Assembly: GCF_001421705.1 (NCBI RefSeq)
Contig: NZ_LMKO01000022.1
Span: 372,339 to 436,338 of the forward strand
From: Xylophilus sp. Leaf220
Lineage (GTDB): Bacteria; Pseudomonadota; Gammaproteobacteria; Burkholderiales; Burkholderiaceae_C
Reading direction: 5' to 3'
Length of the DNA stretch: 64,000 nucleotides
Shown: in pieces, positions 42,901 through 50,992 of the stretch
How positions within the stretch are numbered: position 1 is the first letter of the stretch
Layout: the number at the start of each line of letters is the position of its first letter
The notes under the pieces: generated by a model
Databases searched by the model: none
Seen by the model: the letters and a program-made list of their open reading frames with translations, nothing else
Told to the model about the DNA's origin: nothing
Program-made: the position numbers and the translations under genes

Positions 42901-43967
42901 CGGCGCACGATTTCTACACCGTATGCCCGCAGATCTCGCTGACCGACAAGCGCAATGCCTACTGCGGGGAACTGGGCGTAGACCAGTGCCGGACCTGCCT
43001 GGAAAGCATCCCCGCGCCCGGAAACGTCGACATCGAGACCTGGCGCGCCCGCTTCGCGCCCCTGCTGTCCAAGGCCCGGCATGTGCTGGTGCCGAGCCGG
43101 GACGCGGGCAGGCGACTGGCCCGCTACGTTCCCCAGGCCGACATCCACCTGGCCCCGCACACCGACATCGTCGCCCACGGCGAAACACCCATTCCTGCGC
43201 CGCAGCTGCTGCCCACCAACGCGCGCCTCAAGATCGCGGTGATCGGCGCCCTGAGCCCCATCAAGGGAGCCGACGTGCTGGAAGACGTGGCCACCGAGGC
43301 GCTCAAGCGCAACAGCCCGCTCGAATTCCATCTGTTCGGCTACGGCTACCGCAGCCTGCGCACCCGCCCGAAGAGCGCGCTGACGGTGCACGGCAAATAC
43401 GAGGAGGACGAGCTGCAGGGCCTGCTGGACTGGCTCAAGCCCGATCTGGTGTGGTTCCCTGCCCAGTGGCCCGAGACCTACAGCTATACCCTCAGCGCCT
43501 GCTTGGAAGCCGGCCTGCCGGTGGTGGGGCCCGACCTGGGCGCCTTCGCCGAGCGGATGAGTGGCCGCGCCTGGAGCTGGGTTCGCCCGTGGACCACGAC
43601 GACCACCGAGTGGGTCGCGTTCTTCGAGCGCATCCGCGAGCAGAACTTCTCCACCGGCCAGTCGCCTTCGCCGCAATGGTTCGGCGTCATGGAGACCGGC
43701 GCAGACGCGCTGATCCAGGACTGGAATTACGACCGCGACTACCTCGCGGGTGTCGGCGCGGCACCGGCGGCTCCGGCTCTCGGCCCCGCGTTTCTTGCGG
43801 CCTACCTGCCCGACCGGGAAGGCCTGCCCGGCCATGCCACCCGTGTGGCACGCCAGCGCACGCTGGACATGCTGGTGCAGTTGCGTCGCCTGCCGGTGTT
43901 GCGCGGCCTGGCGCGGGCAGTGCCGCTGCGGTGGCAGACGCGGGTGAAGAGCTGGCTGCGGACATGA
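39930..43967 (+). CDS. Giant methyltransferase-coiled-coil-GT2-GT1 fusion
   Basis: The 1345-residue protein combines several glycan-building activities. Residues 1-210 form a methyltransferase ('VLDLGTGSGALGQYLG', 'VCADVLEHLRLPSRILDSS'). Residues 220-390 form a beta-rich domain of unknown function, and 392-563 are a coiled coil with repeated Arg-Leu-Ser/Thr-Glu-Gln-Leu segments. A GT2 domain starts at about 611 ('VDVIVPVYRGLEDTRRCIES', 'GKGYGEENDFCLRAA'), and a GT-B (GT1/GT4-like) domain occupies about 889-1250 ('KIAVIGALSPIKGADVLE', 'YSYTLSACLEAGLPVVGPD'). It resembles O-antigen-domain proteins with methyl-caps that regulate chain length. The ATG at 39930 gives the natural methyltransferase start. 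Confidence 0.85.
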   Translation: MTQKIGDLHVYLREIKDGERTSLSVLAGLIPHGSTVLDLGTGSGALGQYLGETRGCTVDGVTFNEEEAAFAKPFYRSLHVADLDTCNLEEMFARGSYDAIVCADVLEHLRLPSRILDSSRHLLSPDGQVLISIPNAAYCGLVGELMLGEFRYRNEGLLDSTHLRFFTRRSLARFLHDAGWSLHGIDEIRRELVSSEFQLAFDRLPPAVSRYLLSRPDALTYQFIAQARPGASADAVLPPGPEDGHATFTAELYLGRDGGYREDAKLLATGAIGQGRQRLRFDLPRGQGWTQLRLDPADRPGFLHLHTLTLYGDQGNLLWRWHGTPEGLTALLGSARQQMVMASSAFLPDGAMVLLHGDDPWIELPVPAATVSAATVLEVELGWPMSADYIALSGCVQQAEDARSRTAAQLAECETALQRERGELNGALVRERGEHADHLVHERLRLTEQLAQEHRHQSEQLASVYADQLAQERARLSEQLALERQRLTALVEAERAQLQEEQLKQEQIAQTLERVREQRYSLSEQNRLLQDQRRSLSSELHLLRSDHRRLESEFTQLATHLRWIEESTVFRATRPLVHAKMRIGQMFAPPAPVQTTEPAMPPAPMRPLAVQTTVDVIVPVYRGLEDTRRCIESVLLHACESPFQLIVINDCSPEPAVTDWLRQVADSDPRLMLLENEENLGFVGTVNRGMALSKTHDVLLLNSDAEVANDWLDRIYRAAYSDERVATVTPFSNNATICSYPRFCEDNALPAGYDTASLDRLFAATNAGQVVDVPTGIGFCMYIRRACLDEVGLFDVESFGKGYGEENDFCLRAAAAGWRNLHALDTFVMHAGGVSFGAGKSPREQAAMETLRRLHPHYEPEVHRFIGRDPARMARLAVDLARVRDAGRPVVLAIMHDRHGGTLRHVGELAEHMRGSANFFMLTPTPGGVTLRLVGAGEAFVLMFRLPEEFEGLLQALRSIGVQHLHYHHMLGHGQQVVELPQHLGLPYDFTAHDFYTVCPQISLTDKRNAYCGELGVDQCRTCLESIPAPGNVDIETWRARFAPLLSKARHVLVPSRDAGRRLARYVPQADIHLAPHTDIVAHGETPIPAPQLLPTNARLKIAVIGALSPIKGADVLEDVATEALKRNSPLEFHLFGYGYRSLRTRPKSALTVHGKYEEDELQGLLDWLKPDLVWFPAQWPETYSYTLSACLEAGLPVVGPDLGAFAERMSGRAWSWVRPWTTTTTEWVAFFERIREQNFSTGQSPSPQWFGVMETGADALIQDWNYDRDYLAGVGAAPAAPALGPAFLAAYLPDREGLPGHATRVARQRTLDMLVQLRRLPVLRGLARAVPLRWQTRVKSWLRT

Positions 43968-44022
43968 CGGTTTCGGCAGGCGGGTCCGTACGACGGGAGT
44001 ACGCCCCAGGCAGGGGTCGTTG

Positions 44023-46077
44023 ATGCCGCCCACGCCGACGCCGCTTTCGGCAGATGCCTTGCAAGAGCGTCTGCGGTCGGCCATCCAACGCCAGCAGCAG
44101 GGCCTGCTGGCCGAGGCCGAAACCATCTACCGCGATGTCCTGCAGGTGCATCCCAGACACCCGCTGGTCCTGCAGATGCTGGGTGTCCTGGCCGCCCAGC
44201 AGCAGCGCCCGGCCGCGGCGCTGGAACTGCTGCAACAGGCGATCGCACTCGCCCCGCAGGACCCAGGCGCGCATAACAACCTGGGCAAGGTGCTCGCCGC
44301 ACTTCATCGGCACGACGAGGCCCTGGCCGCCTACGACCGTGCCATCGCCCTGCACCCCCAGCATGCGGTCGCCCACTACAACCGCGGCACCATCCTGCTC
44401 CAACAGCGCCGGTTTGCCGAGGCCGTGGTCGACTTCGAGCAGGCCCGGACGCTCCAGCCCGGGGTGGCCGGCCACTGCAGCAACCTGGGACTGGCCTATG
44501 TCGGGCTGCGGCGCTCGCCGGCGGCACTTTACGCTTTCGATCGCTGCCTGGCGCTCGACCCCAACCACCACGATGGTCTTGTCAACCGGGGCAACCTGCT
44601 TGTCAAGCTCGGCCGCACCGAAGAGGCGCTGGCCGACTTCGTTCATGCGCAGGCTTTGCGACCGGGTACACCCTACCTGCAAGGCCTCGTGCTGCACCTG
44701 CGCATGCAGCTGTGCGCATGGGACGGCTGGGCCGACCGCACGGCGGCGCTGCTCGACGCCGTCGGTCGCGGCGAGCCGGTAGCGCAACCTTTCGACCTGG
44801 TGGCGCTGCCCTGCACGCCTGCCCAGCAACTGCGCTGCGCCCAGAACTGCGCGCAGGAGAAAACGCAGGCGGCACATCGTTCCCCTCCCCTGCCTTTTCC
44901 ACCACCGGCAGCCTCGGCACACCACAAAATCCGCATCGGATACTACTCGGCCGACTTCCACAGCCATGCCACCGCCTACCTGATGGCGGGCCTGATCGAG
45001 CTGCACGACCGCAGCCGCTTCGAGATCGTCGCCTATTCGTTCGGCCCTCCCGGCGAAGGCGCGATGCGCGACCGGATGGAGCGGGCCTTCGACCGGTTCG
45101 TCGAGATCGGCCACCTCACCGATGCCCAGGCCATGGCACTGGCGCGCCAGGACGGCATCGACATCGCGGTCGACCTGAAAGGTTTCACCGACGATGGTCG
45201 CATCGGTATCTTCCTGCAGCGTGCCGCGCCGGTGCAGGTCGCCTACCTGGGCTATCCGGGCACCGCCGGCACGGACTGCATCGACTATTTGATCGCCGAC
45301 GAACGGGTGGTGCCGCCCAGCCACCGGGGCTTCTATGCGGAGAAACTCGCCTGGCTGCCCGAGAGCTACCAGGTCAACGACCGGCACCGCCGCATCGCCG
45401 ACCGCACGCCGCCGCGCGCCGAACTGGGCCTGCCGGACGACGGGTTCGTCTTCTGCTGCTTCAACGCCAGCTACAAAATCACGCCGGACGTGTTCGATGC
45501 GTGGATGCGTTTGCTGCAGCGCGTCGCCGGCAGCGTGCTCTGGTTGTTCCACGACAAGGACACCGCCGTGGCGAACCTGCGGCAGGAAGCCGAACGGCGC
45601 GGCGTGTCGGCCGACCGGCTGGTCTTCGCCCGCAAGATGGAACTGGCCGACCACCTGGCCCGCTGCCGGCAGGCGGACCTGTTCATCGACACCTTCCACT
45701 GCAACGCCCACACCACCGCCAGCGATGCGCTATGGGCAGGCGTGCCGGTCCTGACGCTGCAGGGCGAAACCTTCGCCGCACGCGTGGCGGCCAGCCTGCT
45801 GCACGCGGTCGGCCTGCCGGAACTGGTCACGACCACGCCGGCGGAGTACGAGGCCCTGGCCGAGCGGCTGGCCACCCAGCCCGCGGTGCTGGCCGGCCTG
45901 CGCGAGCGGCTGCGAGCAGCGCTTGCGGAAGCGCCGCTGTTCGACACCGCCCGCTTTGCCCGCCACCTGGAAGCGGCCTATTGCCAGATGTGGAACCGCC
46001 ACTGCCGGGGCCTTTCCCCCGACCACCTGCGCATCGCGCCCATCGCTGCGGGCAGCGAAGCGCCTCAGGCGCGGTAG
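44023..46077 (+). CDS. TPR plus GT41 (OGT/SPINDLY-like) glycosyltransferase
   Basis: The 684-residue protein has about six TPR repeats (residues 10-240, with repeated 'AHYNRG', 'ALAAYDRAIAL'-type helices). A C-terminal O-linked GlcNAc transferase-like domain of the GT41 family follows ('IRIGYYSADFHSHATAYLMA', 'GFTDDGRIGIFLQRAAPVQV', 'GYPGTAGTDCIDYLIAD', 'FCCFNASYKITPDVFDAW'). In other bacteria such enzymes glycosylate proteins, including surface proteins, and the TPR part binds the acceptor. The TTG just before the ATG at 44023 is not used. It ends 13 bp inside the convergent gene at 46065. Confidence 0.9.
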   Translation: MPPTPTPLSADALQERLRSAIQRQQQGLLAEAETIYRDVLQVHPRHPLVLQMLGVLAAQQQRPAAALELLQQAIALAPQDPGAHNNLGKVLAALHRHDEALAAYDRAIALHPQHAVAHYNRGTILLQQRRFAEAVVDFEQARTLQPGVAGHCSNLGLAYVGLRRSPAALYAFDRCLALDPNHHDGLVNRGNLLVKLGRTEEALADFVHAQALRPGTPYLQGLVLHLRMQLCAWDGWADRTAALLDAVGRGEPVAQPFDLVALPCTPAQQLRCAQNCAQEKTQAAHRSPPLPFPPPAASAHHKIRIGYYSADFHSHATAYLMAGLIELHDRSRFEIVAYSFGPPGEGAMRDRMERAFDRFVEIGHLTDAQAMALARQDGIDIAVDLKGFTDDGRIGIFLQRAAPVQVAYLGYPGTAGTDCIDYLIADERVVPPSHRGFYAEKLAWLPESYQVNDRHRRIADRTPPRAELGLPDDGFVFCCFNASYKITPDVFDAWMRLLQRVAGSVLWLFHDKDTAVANLRQEAERRGVSADRLVFARKMELADHLARCRQADLFIDTFHCNAHTTASDALWAGVPVLTLQGETFAARVAASLLHAVGLPELVTTTPAEYEALAERLATQPAVLAGLRERLRAALAEAPLFDTARFARHLEAAYCQMWNRHCRGLSPDHLRIAPIAAGSEAPQAR

Positions 46078-46661
46078 CCTGGCAACAGCAGATAGCGCAG
46101 CTGCTGCATCGCCGAACGGCGCAGCCGGGTGACGGCCGACATCGGCGGTTGGCGGAAAACGCCGACCGTGTCGCCCCAGGGCGCGCTGTCGGGGTCGGCA
46201 TGCGGCTCCCAGTCGGTCGAGACCTCGACCAGTTCCAGCGCCGCGTACTTGGCCAGCGCCCGGTAGCCGTCGGGGTAGAAGCGCCAGCAATCCTGCGGGT
46301 AGCGGTGCTCGGGACCGCGCGAGGGCGCCATCAGGAAGATCAGGCCGCCGGGCTTGAGAACCCGCGTCATCTCCAGCCAGGTCAGCCAGAAGAACTCGAC
46401 ATGCTCGAACGCCTGGCCCGAGACGACCACGTCCTGCGAGTGGCTGGCGAACGGCAGGCGGTAGGGCGATTGCAGCACCACGTCCACGTTCGGCCCGGCG
46501 GCCAGGTCGACGCCGGTGTAGGCCCAGTTCGGGAGGCTGAAGAACTGCTTGTAGCTGCCGTTGACATCGTAGCTCCCGATGTCGATGACCTTCAGCGCAG
46601 GCCGGTCCGTCAGGTAGCGGCCCACGAGGCGCTCGACGTGTTCCAGGGAACTCTTGTGCAT
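46065..46661 (-). CDS. SAM-dependent methyltransferase
   Basis: The 198-residue class I methyltransferase has 'VIDIGSYDVNGSYKQFFSLP' in place of the usual motif I. 'YTGVDLAAGPNVDVVLQSPY', 'DVVVSGQAFEHVEFFWLTWL' and 'MTRVLKPGGLIFLMAPSRGP' follow the pattern of cluster-associated sugar methyltransferases. The start at 46661 was chosen by motif spacing. Its 3' end overlaps by 13 bp with the convergent GT41 gene. It is 96 bp after the next methyltransferase gene and probably read with it. Confidence 0.8.
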   Translation of the reverse strand: MHKSSLEHVERLVGRYLTDRPALKVIDIGSYDVNGSYKQFFSLPNWAYTGVDLAAGPNVDVVLQSPYRLPFASHSQDVVVSGQAFEHVEFFWLTWLEMTRVLKPGGLIFLMAPSRGPEHRYPQDCWRFYPDGYRALAKYAALELVEVSTDWEPHADPDSAPWGDTVGVFRQPPMSAVTRLRRSAMQQLRYLLLPGYRA

Positions 46662-46757
46662 GAGAAAAACTTCGGGGAAACAGGCGGACCTGGATTGTAG
46701 GGAGCCATCCCGCGCCACCCCGGGCGGCAGCGGGCAAAGAGGTTCAACGCCGCGCGG

Positions 46758-47645
46758 CTAGGCCTTGCCGATCACGTAGGCATCCTGGTGGTGCCAGAAA
46801 TGCTGGGGCGCGACATGCAGCAGGCGGCCTTCCGGAATCTGCTCGGCGATGCGCGCCCGGACGAAGGCGGTCGAGGTGAACGCGGTGCCGTAGTCGGCCA
46901 CGTCGATCGCCTGCGACTCGCTGGCCGAGGCGAAGAAGAAGCCTTCCTCGTCCCACTGCACGCCCTGGCGCCGCACCGCATCGGCGCCGTGCGTCGAGAA
47001 CACCAGCACACCGCCCGGCGCCACCGCGTCGAACAGCCGGCGCAGCCAGGCACCCCAGGTGCGGCGCGGCAGGTGGCTGAAGAGCGACAGCACGAAAACC
47101 ACGTCGTAGGTGCGCGGCCACGCCACGGCGGCCGGGTCGGTGGACGACTGCAGCCCCGCCACGCCGAAGGCGCTGCGGGCGAACTCCACCGCGTCGGGTA
47201 CCACGTCGCTGGCGGTGACCTTGTCGGCGCCCAGCACCTTGACCAGGTGCCGGGTGAAGCGGCCATGGCCGCTGGCGAACTCCAGGAAGCTGCCGGTCCT
47301 GAGCAGCGGCCGATCGACCGTCTCCAGCAGGAGCATCAGCTCCGACAAGGTGCGCCAGCCGTCGGCCAGGTAATCGCGCAGTGGGTTGCTGCTGAGCGGA
47401 TGGTTCTCGAAGAACCGGAAGATGTCGTCGGCCGGGGCGATCTCGCAGGGGCAGCCCATCCACGAGCCGAACGCGTCGGCCAGGCCGTGGCGCTCGATGA
47501 TGTTGTGCGCCGCCAGCCGGGTGTCCCGGGACTGCAGCGCATGGCGCAGCGCGTCGCCGGCTTCGGCGGTGTCGCCGGCGGCGAGCCGCTCCTGCCCCCA
47601 CGCGAGCCACTCGGCCGGGGTGCGGATTTGGACGCCCGACGTCAT
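46758..47645 (-). CDS. SAM-dependent methyltransferase with N-terminal extension
   Basis: The 295-residue methyltransferase has a helical N-terminal part (1-90, 'WLAWGQERLAAGDTAEAGDA'). The catalytic domain follows with 'FLEFASGHGRFTRHLVKVLG', 'VTASDVVPDAVEFARSAFGV', 'DVVFVLSLFSHLPRRTWGAW' and 'VAPGGVLVFSTHGADA'. It is typical of enzymes in exported glycan clusters. The start could also be 47657. It is separated from the Wzt gene by a 148-bp gap that holds a dispersed repeat. Confidence 0.8.
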   Translation of the reverse strand: MTSGVQIRTPAEWLAWGQERLAAGDTAEAGDALRHALQSRDTRLAAHNIIERHGLADAFGSWMGCPCEIAPADDIFRFFENHPLSSNPLRDYLADGWRTLSELMLLLETVDRPLLRTGSFLEFASGHGRFTRHLVKVLGADKVTASDVVPDAVEFARSAFGVAGLQSSTDPAAVAWPRTYDVVFVLSLFSHLPRRTWGAWLRRLFDAVAPGGVLVFSTHGADAVRRQGVQWDEEGFFFASASESQAIDVADYGTAFTSTAFVRARIAEQIPEGRLLHVAPQHFWHHQDAYVIGKA

Positions 47646-47717
47646 CGGGCACCCCATGTGGATCGGTCGATCGGATGGCCATCGAAAAGCCGTTGCATGG
47701 TCATATTCAAGCAAAAA

Positions 47718-47767
47718 GTGGCTGTAGCCGGCGTACCGCGCCGGCCTCTAGCTATTGTTTTTATAGC
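47718..47767 (+). repeat. AGCTAT-hairpin repeat, copy 8 (best-formed copy)
   Basis: 'gccggcgtaccgcgccggc' is followed by 'ctagctattgtttttatagc'; a double hairpin. It sits in the gap between the Wzt (47793) and methyltransferase (47645) genes and may attenuate read-through. Confidence 0.8.
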
Positions 47768-47792
47768 ACCTGGCAAACACAGGGCCGTGGGC

Positions 47793-49109
47793 TCATTCCC
47801 AGCGGTGCGGCAGCCGCACCAGCCCGGGCATCAGCGTCGGCGACACGAAGCGGAAATGCAGGGTGCGCAGCCATTCGTCGTAGACGATCAGCCCGCTCTC
47901 GTCGAACAGGAAGGCGCTCACCACGTACTCGCCGCTGTGCAGCGGCAGCTCGGGGAAGGTGAGCACCGAGCGCCACAGGCCGTCGCCCAGCGAGACCGGC
48001 ACGGCGCCCTCCTCGTGGGTGGCCAGCGAGGTGATGCCCGAGCCGCGCGACTGCTCCAGCATGAAGCCGACGTTCGGCCGCTCGCTGCCGCTGCCCCGCA
48101 CCACGATCGTCGCGACCAGGTCGCGGCTCTCCAGCAGGCCGGGCTCGCCGGGGGCCAGGTCGGCCAGGGTGAGCGAGACGATGCGGGCGGCGCCCTCAGG
48201 CTTGGCGACCGGCGGCAGGGGCGCGGCCGAGGGCGGCGATGCCTCGCCCTCCCCCGTGCTGGCCGCGACCATCGCCTGCGCCGGCAGCGACAGGTCTTCG
48301 TTCAGCCCGTCCTGCGCATTGCGCAGCCGGGTGTGCATCTCGTAGGCGCCCAGCACCGGCTCGGTGGGCCCGAACTCGCGCACCCGTCCGCCGTCGAGCC
48401 ACAGCGCCACGTCGCACAGGTGGCGGATGTGGTACGGGCTGTGGGAGCAGAACAGGATGGTGCAGCCCGCCTTGCGGAAGGCGGTAATGCGCTCGATGCA
48501 CTTCTTCTGGAAATGCTGGTCGCCGACGGCCAGGGCCTCGTCGATGATCAGCACGTCGGGCTGGATGGCGGTGACCAGCGCGAACGCCAGCCGCACCGCC
48601 ATGCCCGAGGAATAGGTCTTGACCGGCCGGTGGATCGCCTCGCCCAGTTCGGCGAACTCGACGATGCCCGCTTCCAGCCGCTGCATCTCGGCCTGGGCGA
48701 TGCCGATCAGGCTGCCTGCGAAGTACAGGTTGTCGCGCCCGGTGAAATCGGGGTGGAAGCCCGCCCCCAGCTCCAGGATGGCGGTGACCCGGCCGACGCG
48801 GCTCACGCTGCCGGTGGTGGGCTGCATCGTGCCGGCCAGCAGCTTGAGCAGCGAGCTCTTGCCGGCGCCGTTGTCGCCGATCACGCCCAGGCACTGCCCC
48901 CGGTGCAGGGCGAACGACACGTCCTGCAGCGCCCAGTGGCTGCGGTGGTAGCGGCGGCCGGTCAGCAGCGCCTTCAGCCGGTCGCGCGGCGAGGCGTACA
49001 GCCGGTACTCCTTGCCGGCGCCGTCGAGCCGCAGCACGGCCGGGCCGGCGTCGGCTGCCTCTGCCGGGGTGGTGGCAGGAGATAGATCCATCGCGCGGGC
49101 GTCGCTCAC
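47793..49109 (-). CDS. wzt: Wzt-type ABC ATPase of polysaccharide export (system 2)
   Basis: The 438-residue ATPase has Walker A GDNGAGKSS (residues 78-86), 'TYSSGMAVRLAFAL' and 'DVLIIDEALAVGDQ'. A linker (about 280-320, Pro/Ala-rich) and a C-terminal Wzt-like beta-sandwich follow; the latter differs in sequence from the first system's, so the recognised glycan end probably differs. The GTG start overlaps the permease stop (GTGA, 4 bp). It exports a lipid-linked glycan together with the permease at 49106. Confidence 0.9.
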   Translation of the reverse strand: MSDARAMDLSPATTPAEAADAGPAVLRLDGAGKEYRLYASPRDRLKALLTGRRYHRSHWALQDVSFALHRGQCLGVIGDNGAGKSSLLKLLAGTMQPTTGSVSRVGRVTAILELGAGFHPDFTGRDNLYFAGSLIGIAQAEMQRLEAGIVEFAELGEAIHRPVKTYSSGMAVRLAFALVTAIQPDVLIIDEALAVGDQHFQKKCIERITAFRKAGCTILFCSHSPYHIRHLCDVALWLDGGRVREFGPTEPVLGAYEMHTRLRNAQDGLNEDLSLPAQAMVAASTGEGEASPPSAAPLPPVAKPEGAARIVSLTLADLAPGEPGLLESRDLVATIVVRGSGSERPNVGFMLEQSRGSGITSLATHEEGAVPVSLGDGLWRSVLTFPELPLHSGEYVVSAFLFDESGLIVYDEWLRTLHFRFVSPTLMPGLVRLPHRWE

Positions 49110-49906
49110 AGCCAGTCCACCAGTTGTTCGCGGCTGCGCCGCACCGCCAGCGCCAGCAGCGCCGTCGCCACCAGCCACCAGGCGCCGGCGCCGGCCCAGG
49201 TCGTCCACTCGGGCCAGGCGCCCTGCAGCAGCACGTTCTGGTAGCCCAGCACCAGCGGCGTCATCGGGTTGAGGTACAGCACCCAGCGCCAGGCGGCCGG
49301 GAACAGCGTCATCGGGAACAGCACCGGCGACAAGAAGATGCCCACCGACAGCAGGAAACCGACCACCTGCACCGTATCGCGCAGCGCCGCGGCCAGGATG
49401 GCCAGCAAATAACCCAGCACCAGGCACAGCATCAGCTGCAGCGCCAGCAAGGGCAGCAGCGCCAGCAGGGCGATGCTGAAATGGTGCGAAGGGATGTAGC
49501 CGACCGCGAGCAGCAGGATCAGCGGTGCGTAGACCACGCTGCTGGCCAGCGCCGAGCGGGCCACGAACAGCACCGGCGGCAGCGCGTTCTTCTGCAGCAC
49601 GCTGCCCGCGTCGAGCAGGCTGTTCATCGTGCGGCCGATGGTGTCGCAGAACGCCATCCACGGCAGCGAGCCGACGATCAGGTAGGCACCGACGCGGTGG
49701 GTCGGCGCGTTTTCGCCCAGGCGCATTGCGAAGACGACGTCGAAGACCAGGAAGTAGGCCGCGACGGTGAGCAGCGGCTGGACATAGGCCCAGGCGATGC
49801 CGCCGGCGGCCCCGGCGTAGCGGGCGGAGATTTCGCGGCGGGTCATGACCGCCACGAGTGCGCGCGCGCGCCAGAGGGCTCGCGCATCCATCAGCAAAGC
49901 ACTCAT
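49106..49906 (-). CDS. wzm: Wzm-type ABC permease of polysaccharide export (system 2)
   Basis: This 266-residue ABC-2 permease has six helices, 'AVMTRREISARYAGAAGGIA' near the N-terminus, 'VGSLPWMAFCDTIGRTMN' and 'YLNPMTPLVLGYQNVLLQG'. It clearly differs from the first permease in sequence, with shared topology. It lies 66 bp downstream of the PpiC gene on the same strand, so the two may be co-transcribed. Confidence 0.88.
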   Translation of the reverse strand: MSALLMDARALWRARALVAVMTRREISARYAGAAGGIAWAYVQPLLTVAAYFLVFDVVFAMRLGENAPTHRVGAYLIVGSLPWMAFCDTIGRTMNSLLDAGSVLQKNALPPVLFVARSALASSVVYAPLILLLAVGYIPSHHFSIALLALLPLLALQLMLCLVLGYLLAILAAALRDTVQVVGFLLSVGIFLSPVLFPMTLFPAAWRWVLYLNPMTPLVLGYQNVLLQGAWPEWTTWAGAGAWWLVATALLALAVRRSREQLVDWL

Positions 49907-49972
49907 CGTGTCATTTCAAAGGACAGCGCGCCGACCCAGGAAGGCGAGCCTCATACACCCATAGCGGCGGAA

Positions 49973-50860
49973 TCAACGAAATTTTGCAGACACGGCTTCT
50001 GCGGCCTGATCGTCGACCTTGGCACCCTGCATCAAGTTCTGGAATTTGGCTGCCCGTGCATCTTCGACCAGCTTTGCACGCGCTTTTGCCATCATTTCAG
50101 GTTTCACCTCCGCAAACGGCCTGAGGGAAGCCGGCTTCACTTCTTCCAGACGGATCACATGGTATCCGTAGGTAGTCTTGACTACAGGTGACAGGTCGCC
50201 AGGCTTGCTGAGGGCCCAAGCAGCTTGGTCAAAAGGTGGAACGGTATTTCCGCGCTGAACAAATCCCAGATCGCCGCCTTTGGCCGCACTACCTGGATCC
50301 TTGGACTGGGCTTTGGCCAATTGTTCGAAATCAGCGCCAGCCTTAAGGTCAGCGAGTATCTTCGCAGCAGTGGCCTCGGCATCCGGGGCATCGATGGGTA
50401 TCAGAACATGCCGCAGTCGACGCTGCTCGGGAATCCTGTAAGCCTCAGGATTTGCTTTGTACTGCAACTCGACCAACGCTTCCAGCTTCTTGGCATCTGC
50501 AGGCAATACATCGACATCCATCTGTGCGATACGCGCGTCCGACAGTACTTTGTCACGGGCAATCTGCAAGGCCGCCGCAACCTGCGGGTCACCGGCCAGT
50601 CCGCTCTTTTCCGCCTCTTGTGCCAACAAACGCCGCGTGTAGAGGTTGGTCGCGGCAGTGGAGACATTGGAAGCTTTGCCGAACACCGTGGCACGCGCAG
50701 CATCCGGCACGCGAAGCGCATCAGCCTGGATGTCCTGCTCGGTGATTTTGATTCCGGAGGAGCCGGTCACAACAACCTGCTGGCCCCATGCCGTGGATGA
50801 CAACGCGGCAAATGCCACCATAGACAAGAGAGGAACCGCGCGGCGAACAGAAACAGTCAT
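49973..50860 (-). CDS. Periplasmic PpiC-type peptidyl-prolyl isomerase
   Basis: The 295-residue exported foldase has a Sec signal peptide (1-29, ending 'SSTAWGQ') and a SurA-like helical N-terminal part. A single parvulin domain follows (about 150-245, 'RLRHVLIPIDAPDAEATAAK', 'AKAQSKDPGSAAKGGDLGFV', 'GYHVIRLEEVKPASL'). It would assist folding of secreted or outer-membrane proteins. It stands 132 bp from the large secreted protein and just upstream of the Wzm/Wzt pair. Third-position G/C use is lower than in the glycan genes. Confidence 0.85.
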   Translation of the reverse strand: MTVSVRRAVPLLSMVAFAALSSTAWGQQVVVTGSSGIKITEQDIQADALRVPDAARATVFGKASNVSTAATNLYTRRLLAQEAEKSGLAGDPQVAAALQIARDKVLSDARIAQMDVDVLPADAKKLEALVELQYKANPEAYRIPEQRRLRHVLIPIDAPDAEATAAKILADLKAGADFEQLAKAQSKDPGSAAKGGDLGFVQRGNTVPPFDQAAWALSKPGDLSPVVKTTYGYHVIRLEEVKPASLRPFAEVKPEMMAKARAKLVEDARAAKFQNLMQGAKVDDQAAEAVSAKFR

Positions 50861-50921
50861 GTGCTTGCTGAAAAAAATGGAGATACCCATACGGAGTCGC
50901 ACAGGCACAAAAGCGTTCCAC

Positions 50922-50955
50922 AAAAAAAAAGGGCGGGAGAATCCTCCCGCCCTTT
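50922..50955 (-). terminator. Rho-independent terminator of the secreted-protein gene
   Basis: A 9-bp stem gggcgggag/ctcccgccc (50931-50939 with 50944-50952), loop AATC, is extended by AAA/TTT pairs. On the minus strand it is followed by a U-tract (A-run 50922-50930). It lies 38 bp after the stop at 50993, a textbook strong terminator. Confidence 0.92.
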
Positions 50956-50992
50956 CATGCTACTCGGCGAACCGGGTAATCCTCAAACCCAA

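Noticed and set aside
40094-44023. Arg/Ala/Pro-rich frame overlapping the methyltransferase-GT fusion, on the same strand, and another on the minus strand (40512-44126)
   Set aside because: Out-of-frame shadows; the accepted frame shows methyltransferase and transferase motifs throughout.
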